Positions 53,547-61,071 of a stretch of DNA of 64,000 nucleotides are shown here, in pieces. The translations under genes and the position numbers were made by a program. The first letter of the stretch is position 1. Each line of letters opens with the position of its first letter. The DNA lies in the NCBI GenBank assembly GCA_902760315.1, contig CACWFV010000024.1, positions 2,053-66,052 on the forward strand. The letters are read 5' to 3'. This DNA is from an uncultured Bacteroidales bacterium. GTDB taxonomy: Bacteria; Bacteroidota; Bacteroidia; Bacteroidales; Bacteroidaceae. The notes beneath the pieces are model-generated. The model was not told the DNA's origin and searched no databases. It was given only the letters and a program-made list of their open reading frames with translations.

Positions 53547-54890
53547 ATGGCAAATGTAATCAAGTTACACAAAGGCTTGGACATTCACCTTCAGGGAAAA
53601 GCTGAGGAGAAACTTATTCAGCTGAAGTCAAATGGACAGTATGCGCTTGTTCCTGACGACTTCGAAGGAGTAACTCCCAAAGTGGTTGTCAAGGAGGGTG
53701 ACATCGTCAAGGCCGGGGATGCCTTGTTTGTTAACAAGCAATATCCCGAAGTGAGGTTTGCCTCACCCGTCAGCGGCAAGGTCTGCGAGGTGGTACGTGG
53801 CGAACGTAGAAAGGTGCTCTGCGTGAAAGTGCAGGCTGATGCTGAGCAGCAATTTGTGGACTACGGTCCTAAAGATGTGGCTACGCTGGATGGCCGGCAG
53901 GTGATTGAAGCCCTGCTTGAGGCTGGCATTTTCGGCTACATCAATCAGTTGCCTTATGCTGTGTCTGCCAATCCGTCAGTATTGCCGAAGGCTATCTTTG
54001 TCTCCGCATTGCGCGACAAGCCCTTGGCCGGCAATTTCGAGTTTGAGGTAAAAGACGAGGAAAAGAATTTCCAGACGGGCTTGACCGCACTGTCGAAGAT
54101 TGCCAAGACCTATCTGGGTTGTGGTGTGCACTCCAGTTTTGAAAACTACAAAGACGTTCAGACTACTATCTTCGACGGTCCCTGTCCCGCCGGCAATGTG
54201 GGTGTACAGGTCAATCACCTTGACCCGGTAAACAAGGGTGAGGTTGTCTGGACCATTGGTGACCCCACCGTGGTGCTTTTCATTGGTCGTCTGCTGAATA
54301 CGGGCAAGGTGGATCTGCGCCGTCGCGTGGCTCTTTGCGGCAGCGAGGTCAAGGCTCCGGCCTATGCCGACATGCTGGTAGGCGAGGAACTGTCCACGCT
54401 GCTCTCCAACAGCTACGACGCTGACCGCCATGTACGTATCATCAACGGCAACGTACTGACAGGCCGTCCCACCACGAAGGACGGTTTCTTAGGTGCTCAC
54501 ACCAGTGAAATAACAATTATCCCTGAGGGTGACGACGCTGACGAGATGCTGGGCTGGATACTGCCACGCCTGAAGCAGTTCTCCGTCAGCCGCAGCTACT
54601 TCTCGTGGCTCTGCGGCAAGAAAGACTATGCGCTGGATGCCCGCGTCAAGGGTGGCGAGCGCCACATGATTATGAGTGGCGAGTACGACAAGGTGTTGCC
54701 CATGGATATCTATGGCGAATACCTCATCAAAGCTATCATTACCGGCGACATTGACCGCCAGGAGGCTTTGGGCATCTATGAGGTCAGTCCTGAAGACTTC
54801 GCACTGGCCGAGTTTGTGGACTCTTCTAAACTGGAATTGCAGCGTATTGTGCGTGAAGGTCTGAATATTTTACGTAAAGAAAACGCATAA
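53547..54890 (+). CDS. nqrA: Na+-translocating NADH:quinone reductase subunit A
   Basis: A 447-residue NqrA, the membrane-associated quinone-side subunit. It starts VIKLHKGLDIHLQGKAE and has VTPKVVVKEGDIVKAGDALFVNK and FASPVSGKVCEVVRGERRKVLCV, biotinyl/RnfC-like features typical of NqrA. First gene of a six-gene operon; nqrB follows after 4 bp. The complex oxidises NADH, reduces (mena)quinone and pumps Na+ out. Confidence 0.95.
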   Translation: MANVIKLHKGLDIHLQGKAEEKLIQLKSNGQYALVPDDFEGVTPKVVVKEGDIVKAGDALFVNKQYPEVRFASPVSGKVCEVVRGERRKVLCVKVQADAEQQFVDYGPKDVATLDGRQVIEALLEAGIFGYINQLPYAVSANPSVLPKAIFVSALRDKPLAGNFEFEVKDEEKNFQTGLTALSKIAKTYLGCGVHSSFENYKDVQTTIFDGPCPAGNVGVQVNHLDPVNKGEVVWTIGDPTVVLFIGRLLNTGKVDLRRRVALCGSEVKAPAYADMLVGEELSTLLSNSYDADRHVRIINGNVLTGRPTTKDGFLGAHTSEITIIPEGDDADEMLGWILPRLKQFSVSRSYFSWLCGKKDYALDARVKGGERHMIMSGEYDKVLPMDIYGEYLIKAIITGDIDRQEALGIYEVSPEDFALAEFVDSSKLELQRIVREGLNILRKENA

Positions 54891-54894
54891 GTAT

Positions 54895-56055
54895 ATGAAA
54901 GCATTAAGAAATTATCTCAATAAGATAAAGCCGAACTTTGAGGAGGGGGGCAAACTGCACGCCTTCCGCTCCGTGTTCGACGGCTTTGAGACCTTCCTCT
55001 ACGTGCCCAACGACACGGCGAAGGCCGGTGGTGTGAACATTCACGACGCCATAGACTCGAAGCGTATTATGAGTATGGTAGTCATCGCCCTGATGCCGGC
55101 CATGCTGTTTGGTATGTACAATGTGGGCTACCAGAACTACCTTTATGCAGGCACACTGGCTACGGCCTCGTTCCTGGAAATCTTCTGTTATGGCTTCTTG
55201 GCCGTACTGCCCAAGATACTCGTCAGCTACATTGTCGGTCTGGGCATCGAGTTTGCTTGGGCACAGTGGAAGGGTGAGGAAATCCAGGAGGGTTACCTCG
55301 TCAGTGGTATCATCATTCCGCTGATTATCCCTATAGGCTGCCCGCTGTGGATGCTGGCACTGGCTTGCGCCTTCTCGGTCATCTTTTGCAAGGAGATATT
55401 CGGTGGCACGGGTATGAATATCTTCAACCCCGCCATCGCAGCACGTATGTTCCTCTTCTTCGCCTATCCGTCGAAGATGACGGGCGACACCGTATGGGTA
55501 GCTCAGAACAGCATCTTCGGCTTGGGAAACGACCTGCCTGATGGATTCACAGCAGCTACACCGCTTGGTCAGATTGCCCAGGGCGCTAACCCCGATGCTT
55601 CTATCATGGATATGGTCTTTGGTTTCATCCCTGGTTCTATCGGTGAAACGAGTCTCATAGCTATTGCTATTGGTGCCTTCATCCTTTTGTGGATGGGCAT
55701 AGCCTCTTGGCGCACCATGCTCTCCGTATTTGTTGGCGGCACGCTACTGGCTGTCATCTTCGAACAAACAGGTCAGAGCATGACCTGGTGGCACCACTTC
55801 GTCATGGGTGGCTTCGCCTTTGGTGCCGTGTTCATGGCTACCGACCCTGTCACCTCTTGTCGCACCACCACGGGCCAGTACATCTATGGCTTCATCATTG
55901 GTGCTATGGCTATCATCATCCGTGTGATGAATGCGGGCTACCCCGAAGGCATGATGCTTGCCATTTTCTTTGGCAATATGATAGCTCCCACGATTGACCA
56001 CTTCATTGTGGAGCGCAACATCTCGAAACGTTTAAAGAGAGGAGGTACCAAATGA
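54895..56055 (+). CDS. nqrB: Na+-translocating NADH:quinone reductase subunit B
   Basis: A 386-residue membrane subunit with about ten helices. It starts LRNYLNKIKPNFEEGGKLHAF. The covalent FMN site is at the Thr in DGFTAATPLGQ (about residue 222), matching the family's flavinylation motif. GGTGMNIFNPAIAARMFLFFAYP and TDPVTSCRTTTGQYIYG are also typical. It holds riboflavin and the Na+ path. Overlaps nqrC by 4 bp (ATGA). Confidence 0.96.
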   Translation: MKALRNYLNKIKPNFEEGGKLHAFRSVFDGFETFLYVPNDTAKAGGVNIHDAIDSKRIMSMVVIALMPAMLFGMYNVGYQNYLYAGTLATASFLEIFCYGFLAVLPKILVSYIVGLGIEFAWAQWKGEEIQEGYLVSGIIIPLIIPIGCPLWMLALACAFSVIFCKEIFGGTGMNIFNPAIAARMFLFFAYPSKMTGDTVWVAQNSIFGLGNDLPDGFTAATPLGQIAQGANPDASIMDMVFGFIPGSIGETSLIAIAIGAFILLWMGIASWRTMLSVFVGGTLLAVIFEQTGQSMTWWHHFVMGGFAFGAVFMATDPVTSCRTTTGQYIYGFIIGAMAIIIRVMNAGYPEGMMLAIFFGNMIAPTIDHFIVERNISKRLKRGGTK

Positions 56056-56669
56056 AACTGAATACAAACTCTAACGCGTACATTATTTTATATAGTACGA
56101 TAATGGTAGTTGTCGTAGCCTTCCTGCTGGCCTTTGTCTATCAGGCACTGAAGCCCATGCAGGACGCTAACGTGGCTCTCGACGTGAAGAAACAGATTCT
56201 CTACTCGCTGAACATTCGCAACCTGGACGGCGCCGAGGCTGAAGCCAAGTATGCCGAGGTGGTGAAGGACGAGCAGGAAGAGAACGGCTTGAAATACTAT
56301 GTTTGCGAGGTCGACGGTCAGCAGAAGTATGTGTTCCCCTTGAAGGGCATGGGCCTGTGGGGTGGCATCTCTGCTTTTGTCTCTGTCAATGACGATCTGA
56401 ACACCATCAATGGTGCCTACTTCAACCACGAGTCGGAGACGGCTGGTCTGGGTGCAGAAATTAAGGACTCGCAGGCTTGGCAGGAGAAGTTCCAGGGCAA
56501 GAAGATTCTGGACGAGCAGGGCAACATGGCCATTGCTGTTGTCAAGAAGGTTGAAAACCCTGTCTCTGAAGTTGATTGTGTCACGGGAGCCACGTTGACC
56601 TCTAATGGTGTCAGCGATATGCTTCGCGACGGATTGAAACCTTACATCAACCTGCTGAGAAATAAATAG
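56052..56669 (+). CDS. nqrC: Na+-translocating NADH:quinone reductase subunit C
   Basis: A 205-residue subunit with one N-terminal helix (IILYSTIMVVVVAFLLAFVYQ) and a periplasmic FMN-binding domain. The second covalent FMN is on the Thr of CVTGATLTSNG near residue 180, a full match to the S/T-GAT-x-T motif. An ApbE transferase is needed to attach it and is not in the window. In E. coli-type numbering it is shorter than Vibrio NqrC (257). Confidence 0.95.
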   Translation: MKLNTNSNAYIILYSTIMVVVVAFLLAFVYQALKPMQDANVALDVKKQILYSLNIRNLDGAEAEAKYAEVVKDEQEENGLKYYVCEVDGQQKYVFPLKGMGLWGGISAFVSVNDDLNTINGAYFNHESETAGLGAEIKDSQAWQEKFQGKKILDEQGNMAIAVVKKVENPVSEVDCVTGATLTSNGVSDMLRDGLKPYINLLRNK

Positions 56670-56703
56670 TAAATTGTAAATCTGTAAATCGTAAATTACT
56701 ATT

Positions 56704-57327
56704 ATGGCACTATTCAGTAAACAAAATAAAGAGGTTTTTACCAACCCGTTGAATGTGGACCATCCTATCCTGGGACAGGTGCTGGGCATCTGCTCGGCAC
56801 TGGCTGTCACCTCGCAGCTCAAGCCTGCCATCGTCATGGGACTGGCCGTCACTGTTATCACAGCATTCTCTAACGTGATTATTTCTATCATCCGCAACAC
56901 TATTCCCAACCGCATCCGCATTGTGGTGCAGCTGGTGGTTGTAGCTGCCCTCGTTACCATCGTCTCGCAGATATTGAAGGCTTTCGCCTACGACGTCAGC
57001 GTGCAGCTGTCGGTATACGTCGGTCTGATTATTACCAACTGTATCCTCATGGGACGCCTGGAGGCATTTGCCATGATGAACAAGCCCTGGCCTTCGTTCC
57101 TCGACGGTGTGGGCAACGGACTGGGCTATGCCATGATTCTCGTTATCGTGGGCGCTGTCCGCGAACTGCTGGGCCGCGGCTCTTTGCTGGGCTTCCAGAT
57201 TATCCCTGATGCCTGCTACGACATGGGCTATGTGAACAATGGTATGATGACCATGCCTGCCATGGCGCTCATCCTCGTGGGTTGTGTCATCTGGATACAT
57301 CGTGCATACTTTTATAAGGAGAAATAA
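56704..57327 (+). CDS. nqrD: Na+-translocating NADH:quinone reductase subunit D
   Basis: A 207-residue, six-helix membrane subunit. The Cys in LGICSALAVTSQL (about residue 27) and in IITNCILMGRLEAF (about residue 110) are the residues that, with their NqrE partners, hold an iron centre in the membrane. NPLNVDHPILGQVLG is the usual start. Paralogue of NqrE. Confidence 0.95.
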   Translation: MALFSKQNKEVFTNPLNVDHPILGQVLGICSALAVTSQLKPAIVMGLAVTVITAFSNVIISIIRNTIPNRIRIVVQLVVVAALVTIVSQILKAFAYDVSVQLSVYVGLIITNCILMGRLEAFAMMNKPWPSFLDGVGNGLGYAMILVIVGAVRELLGRGSLLGFQIIPDACYDMGYVNNGMMTMPAMALILVGCVIWIHRAYFYKEK

Positions 57328-57330
57328 GCT

Positions 57331-57957
57331 ATGGAACACGCAATATCATTACTATTCAGGTCCATCTTCGTGGACAATATGATTTTCGCTTTCTTCCTCG
57401 GCATGTGTTCCTACCTTGCCGTGTCGAAGACCGTGAAGACCTCAATGGGACTCGGACTTGCCGTGACCTTCGTGCTCACCGTCACCGTCCCTGTCAACTA
57501 TCTGCTGCAGACCCAGGTGCTGGGTCCCGACTGCCTCGTAGAGGGTGTCGATCTCAGCTACCTGTCGTTCATCCTGTTCATTGCCGTTATTGCCGGCATG
57601 GTACAGCTGGTAGAGATGACGGTAGAGAAATACTCCCCTTCGCTCTATGCCGCACTGGGTATCTTCCTGCCGCTGATAGCCGTCAACTGTGCCATCATGG
57701 GTGCGTCGCTCTTCATGCAGCAGCGCATACTGATGGACCCCTCTAACTCGCAGGCCATCACCTCTGTTTGGGATGCCATCGTCTACGGTTTCGGTTCCGG
57801 CATAGGCTGGACACTGGCCATCGTAGCCTTAGGTGCTATTCGCGAGAAGATGCAGTACTCCGACGTGCCCCGCCCGCTGCAGGGACTTGGCATTGTGTTC
57901 ATCACCGTTGGTCTGATGGCTATGGCCATGATGTGTTTTAGTGGATTGAATATCTAA
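57331..57957 (+). CDS. nqrE: Na+-translocating NADH:quinone reductase subunit E
   Basis: A 208-residue, six-helix subunit, opposite in topology to NqrD. Iron-ligand Cys are in [14 protein letters not shown] and [13 protein letters not shown]. It starts 3 bp after nqrD. A repeat insertion of about 145 bp separates it from nqrF. Confidence 0.95.
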   Translation: MEHAISLLFRSIFVDNMIFAFFLGMCSYLAVSKTVKTSMGLGLAVTFVLTVTVPVNYLLQTQVLGPDCLVEGVDLSYLSFILFIAVIAGMVQLVEMTVEKYSPSLYAALGIFLPLIAVNCAIMGASLFMQQRILMDPSNSQAITSVWDAIVYGFGSGIGWTLAIVALGAIREKMQYSDVPRPLQGLGIVFITVGLMAMAMMCFSGLNI

Positions 57958-57958
57958 G

Positions 57959-58101
57959 ACCCACCCCCAGCCCCTCCCATGAGGGAGGGGTGTCTGAAAA
58001 GACATGTGGTGGATATTATAAGAATTATGTGTAACACAAAATAAAAGGAGACCCCCAAGTAATTAAACGCCCCTCCCGTACGGGAGGGGATGGGGGTGGG
58101 T
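57959..58101. repeat. Miniature inverted-repeat element between nqrE and nqrF
   Basis: ACCCACCCCCAGCCCCTCCC (57959-57978) is repeated inverted at 58082-58101 with one mismatch. Each end also folds on itself: CCCCTCCC-at-GAGGGAGGGG on the left and the 20-bp palindrome CCCCTCCCGTACGGGAGGGG (58070-58089) on the right. It starts just after the nqrE stop and ends 4 bp before the nqrF ATG. No gene inside. Confidence 0.88.
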
Positions 58102-58105
58102 TAAT

Positions 58106-59371
58106 ATGATACAGTTTATAGCATATAGCATTGGAGTATTCCTCATCGTAATCCTCCTCTTAGTCGTTGTCCTGCTTGTAGCAAAGAAGTATCTTTCGCC
58201 CTCAGGCAACGTGAATATCGAAATAAATGGCGACCGCACCATTTCCGTAGCTCAGGGCAACTCGCTGATGTCTACCCTCAACGAGAATGGAGTCTTCCTG
58301 CCTTCAGCCTGTGGCGGTAAGGCCAGCTGCGGCCAGTGCAAGGTGCAGGTACTTGAGGGTGGGGGAGAAATCCTCGACTCCGAGAAGCCCCACTTCACGC
58401 GCAAGGAAATCAAGCAGGGCTGGCGTCTGGGATGTCAGTGCAAGGTCAAGGGCGACCTGAAGATTCATGTCGACGAGTCTATTCTGGGTGTTAAGGAGTA
58501 CGAGTGTACCGTCATCTCCAACAAGAATGTGGCTACGTTCATCAAGGAGTTCAAGGTACAGTTGCCCGCTGGCGCACACATGGACTTCCTGCCCGGTTCG
58601 TACGCTCAGATTAAGATTCCGGCCTTTGACAGCATAGACTACAACGACTACGACCGCGACCTCATCACGCCGGAGTATGTACCCTCATGGGAGAAGTTCA
58701 AGATGTTCGACCTGAAGTGTACGAACCCTGAGCCCACCATCCGTGCCTACTCCATGGCTAACTATCCGGCCGAAGGCGACGTCTTCATGCTTACCGTACG
58801 TATCGCCACGCCGCCCTTCAAGCCCGACCGCTCAGGCTTCATGGAGGTGAACCCCGGTATTGCTTCGTCGTATATCTTCTCGCTGAAGCCTGGAGACAAG
58901 GTCATCATGTCCGGTCCTTACGGCGACTTCCACCCCCACTTCGACACGAAGAAGGAGATGATCTGGGTTGGTGGCGGCGCTGGCATGGCTCCGCTGCGCG
59001 CTCAGATTATGCACATGACCAAGACACTGCACACCCGTGACCGCGAGATGCACTACTTCTATGGCGCCCGCGCCCTGAACGAGGTGTTCTATCTGGACGA
59101 CTTCCTGGGCTTGGAGAAGGAGTACCCCAACTTCCACTTCCACCTGGCACTGGACCGTCCTGACCCTGCCGCCGATGCCGCAGGAGTGAAGTACACGCCG
59201 GGCTTTGTGCATAATGTGATGTATGAAACCTATCTGAAGGATCACGACGCTCCTGAGGATATCGAGTACTACATGTGCGGCCCCGGCCCCATGTCGAAGG
59301 CCGTTGTCCAGATGCTCGACTCGCTGGGCGTAGAGCCTGAGAGTATCATGTACGATAACTTCGGTGGCTGA
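58106..59371 (+). CDS. nqrF: Na+-translocating NADH:quinone reductase subunit F
   Basis: A 421-residue NADH-oxidising subunit with one N-terminal helix (residues 4-26). A 2Fe-2S ferredoxin domain has four Cys, at 69, 75, 78 and 110 (SACGGKASCGQC; LGCQC). The FAD site is RAYSMANYPAEGD at about residue 212 and the NADH site GGGAGMAPLRAQI near residue 290, with CGPGPMSKAV at the end. It passes electrons from NADH to the Na+ pump. Translated from an ATG right after the inverted-repeat element; the stop overlaps the next gene's ATG (TGATG). Confidence 0.96.
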   Translation: MIQFIAYSIGVFLIVILLLVVVLLVAKKYLSPSGNVNIEINGDRTISVAQGNSLMSTLNENGVFLPSACGGKASCGQCKVQVLEGGGEILDSEKPHFTRKEIKQGWRLGCQCKVKGDLKIHVDESILGVKEYECTVISNKNVATFIKEFKVQLPAGAHMDFLPGSYAQIKIPAFDSIDYNDYDRDLITPEYVPSWEKFKMFDLKCTNPEPTIRAYSMANYPAEGDVFMLTVRIATPPFKPDRSGFMEVNPGIASSYIFSLKPGDKVIMSGPYGDFHPHFDTKKEMIWVGGGAGMAPLRAQIMHMTKTLHTRDREMHYFYGARALNEVFYLDDFLGLEKEYPNFHFHLALDRPDPAADAAGVKYTPGFVHNVMYETYLKDHDAPEDIEYYMCGPGPMSKAVVQMLDSLGVEPESIMYDNFGG

Positions 59372-60012
59372 TGCGACGCCTACCCCTTTTACTGCTCATC
59401 CCTCTTCTGCTGGCCCTCCTTTCGTGTGGCCAGCGAAAGAGGGATGCAGCATATTACGAGCAGCTGGTAGACAGCATACGTAAGGCTGAACAGGTGCAGC
59501 AGATGCAGCGCCAGGCCGCAGACGTTATGGACAGTCCCGTACGCACCTTCTTCGACACCCTGCAGATGCGCCCGCTGCCCATACAGTCAGAGGGGGCCGA
59601 CTTTGCCCGCATCGGACGCTTTGGCAAGGTGCCCGTTTCCATATCCGTGCTCCTGGGCTTTCCGGTCGGCACACCGCTGAAGGCACTCCTCCTCCCTAAA
59701 ATGCACGGCGTACAGCCCATGTTGCTTTCCGAGCAAGTAGACTCGATTACCTCCACACTCTATATTTACACCCTTGACGACGGCGGCCACCCCATTGACC
59801 ACCTCTGCCTGTATGAAGAGAAAGCCGAAGATCGTGCCAAGGACTTCGGCCGTCAGTTCACCGACTACTACATCACCAGTTCCTGCGAGGTGACGCTGCT
59901 CTACCGTTACGAGTCGCTTACCACCCACCAGGTGGAAAGCGAGCCAAGCCGTCGCTATCAATTAACGGCCGACGGCTACTTTCAGGAAGTCGTTATGGAG
60001 ATGACTGAATAG
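59371..60012 (+). CDS. Lipoprotein coupled to nqrF
   Basis: A 213-residue envelope lipoprotein with a lipobox (LLALLSC, Cys about residue 19), a helical segment rich in Gln and Glu, and a beta-rich C-domain (STLYIYTLDDGG; SSCEVTLLYRYESL). I do not recognise the family. Its ATG lies in the nqrF stop, so it is made with the complex and may be an assembly or periplasmic partner. It could equally be an unrelated envelope protein. The stop is 3 bp from the converging kinase gene. Confidence 0.7.
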   Translation: MRRLPLLLLIPLLLALLSCGQRKRDAAYYEQLVDSIRKAEQVQQMQRQAADVMDSPVRTFFDTLQMRPLPIQSEGADFARIGRFGKVPVSISVLLGFPVGTPLKALLLPKMHGVQPMLLSEQVDSITSTLYIYTLDDGGHPIDHLCLYEEKAEDRAKDFGRQFTDYYITSSCEVTLLYRYESLTTHQVESEPSRRYQLTADGYFQEVVMEMTE

Positions 60013-60015
60013 TGT

Positions 60016-60636
60016 CTATTCAATGCAGTTCATCAGAAAGTCCACCACGCCGTTCACCCCAAACTGCCGCACGTCGATGGAGATGTCGTAGTTCGTGGCG
60101 TCACCCCAGTTGCGGCCCGTAAAAGTCTTTGTGTACAGTTCGCGGCTGTAGTCATTGTCTACTATCATGGCCGCAGCGTCATACTCGCTGATGTCATATT
60201 TCTCAGCAATACGCCGTTTACGACTGTCCACGCTAGCATGGAAAAACAATTTCAGCGCATTGGGATGGTCGGCAAAGATGTCGAAGCCGCAGCGTCCCAC
60301 AATGACGCACGACTCCTCGTGGGCTATCTGGCGGATAACTTCACACTGAGCCTTGAACAGCTCGTGGCTCGTCTGGTCGTGCTCCTGTCCGTTATACTCC
60401 TTCTTCGCCATGTAGTTGCGGTAGAAGTTGGTGAAGTCGTCGCGCCACAACGGGTTTCGTGCCTCAATCTTGTCCATAGCCTCCTCAACCACCTGGATGC
60501 GCCCAGCTACCGCATTCAGTATCTGCTTGTCCAGCAGTTTCACTCCAAGCCTCTTGGCCAGTTCTGCCCCTATCTCGTGTCCGCCGGTGCCAAACTGTCG
60601 ACTGATGGTAATCACAAATTGCTCGTCTTTGTTCAT
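60016..60636 (-). CDS. Cytidylate kinase-like protein
   Basis: A 206-residue P-loop NTPase of the cytidylate-kinase-like family. The P-loop is altered: ITISRQFGTGGHEIGAELAKRLG carries GTGGHE where GxxGxGKS/T is usual. IVGRCGFDIFADHPNALKLFFHASVDSRKRRI is the typical middle (lid and Arg region). Members are common in Bacteroidales and differ from Cmk proper; the substrate is not known. A full-consensus promoter stands at 60665-60696. Confidence 0.82.
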   Translation of the reverse strand: MNKDEQFVITISRQFGTGGHEIGAELAKRLGVKLLDKQILNAVAGRIQVVEEAMDKIEARNPLWRDDFTNFYRNYMAKKEYNGQEHDQTSHELFKAQCEVIRQIAHEESCVIVGRCGFDIFADHPNALKLFFHASVDSRKRRIAEKYDISEYDAAAMIVDNDYSRELYTKTFTGRNWGDATNYDISIDVRQFGVNGVVDFLMNCIE

Positions 60637-60664
60637 AGTTATTTAGGATTTTTAGTTTCTACTG

Positions 60665-60696
60665 CAAAGATAATATATTTGTTTGAATTTTGCAAA
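60665..60696 (-). promoter_or_regulatory. Promoter of the cytidylate kinase-like gene
   Basis: Minus strand TTTG (60696-60693), 20 bases, TATCTTTG (60672-60665): full consensus. Confidence 0.85.
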
Positions 60697-60788
60697 CTTT
60701 ATACCATATTTTATAATAATGTGTAGGGAAAAAAACTCTTCAGTTAATTTAGACTCTTTGCAGCGGGAAATCGGCTGACCCATATAAA

Positions 60789-60822
60789 AAAAGGATGACA
60801 GCCTTGTACTTGCTATCATCCT
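60789..60822 (-). terminator. Terminator after tRNA-Lys
   Basis: On the minus strand AAGGATGATAG (60822-60812) pairs with CTGTCATCCTT (60800-60790), one wobble, and a T run follows. Confidence 0.85.
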
Positions 60823-60834
60823 TCAGGATTTTTG

Positions 60835-60907
60835 TACACCCGCAGGGGTTCGAACCCTGGACACCCTGATTAAGAGTCAGGTGCTCTACCAACTGAGCTA
60901 CGGGTGC
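60835..60907 (-). tRNA. tRNA-Lys (anticodon CTT)
   Basis: A 73-base cloverleaf on the minus strand beginning GCACCCGTAGCTCAGTTGG. The anticodon stem CTGA/TCAG encloses loop CTCTTAA, giving anticodon CTT. T-arm CAGGGTTCGAACCCCTG is normal. The 3' CCA is not encoded. The first base pair is G1-U72, a wobble. It has its own promoter and terminator. Confidence 0.95.
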
Positions 60908-60952
60908 ATCGTGTTTTTGTTTTCATTCAGCGCTCTTGCTGAATTGCGGGTG

Positions 60953-60984
60953 CAAAGGTACGGAGTTTTTTTATAACTTCCAAA
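60953..60984 (-). promoter_or_regulatory. Promoter of tRNA-Lys
   Basis: Minus strand TTTG (60984-60981), 20 bases, TACCTTTG (60960-60953): full consensus. Confidence 0.85.
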
Positions 60985-61012
60985 TATTTTTCGGACTTTT
61001 TTTAAAAAAAAG

Positions 61013-61047
61013 AAAAAAAAAGCCCAATTGCCGAAGAATTGAGCTTT
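61013..61047 (-). terminator. Terminator of the pyrophosphatase gene
   Basis: On the minus strand AGCTCAATT pairs with AATTGGGCT around a CTTCGG loop (61045-61021) and is followed by a long T run. Confidence 0.85.
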
Positions 61048-61071
61048 TTATTGGGCGGTTAGAATAGTAGT

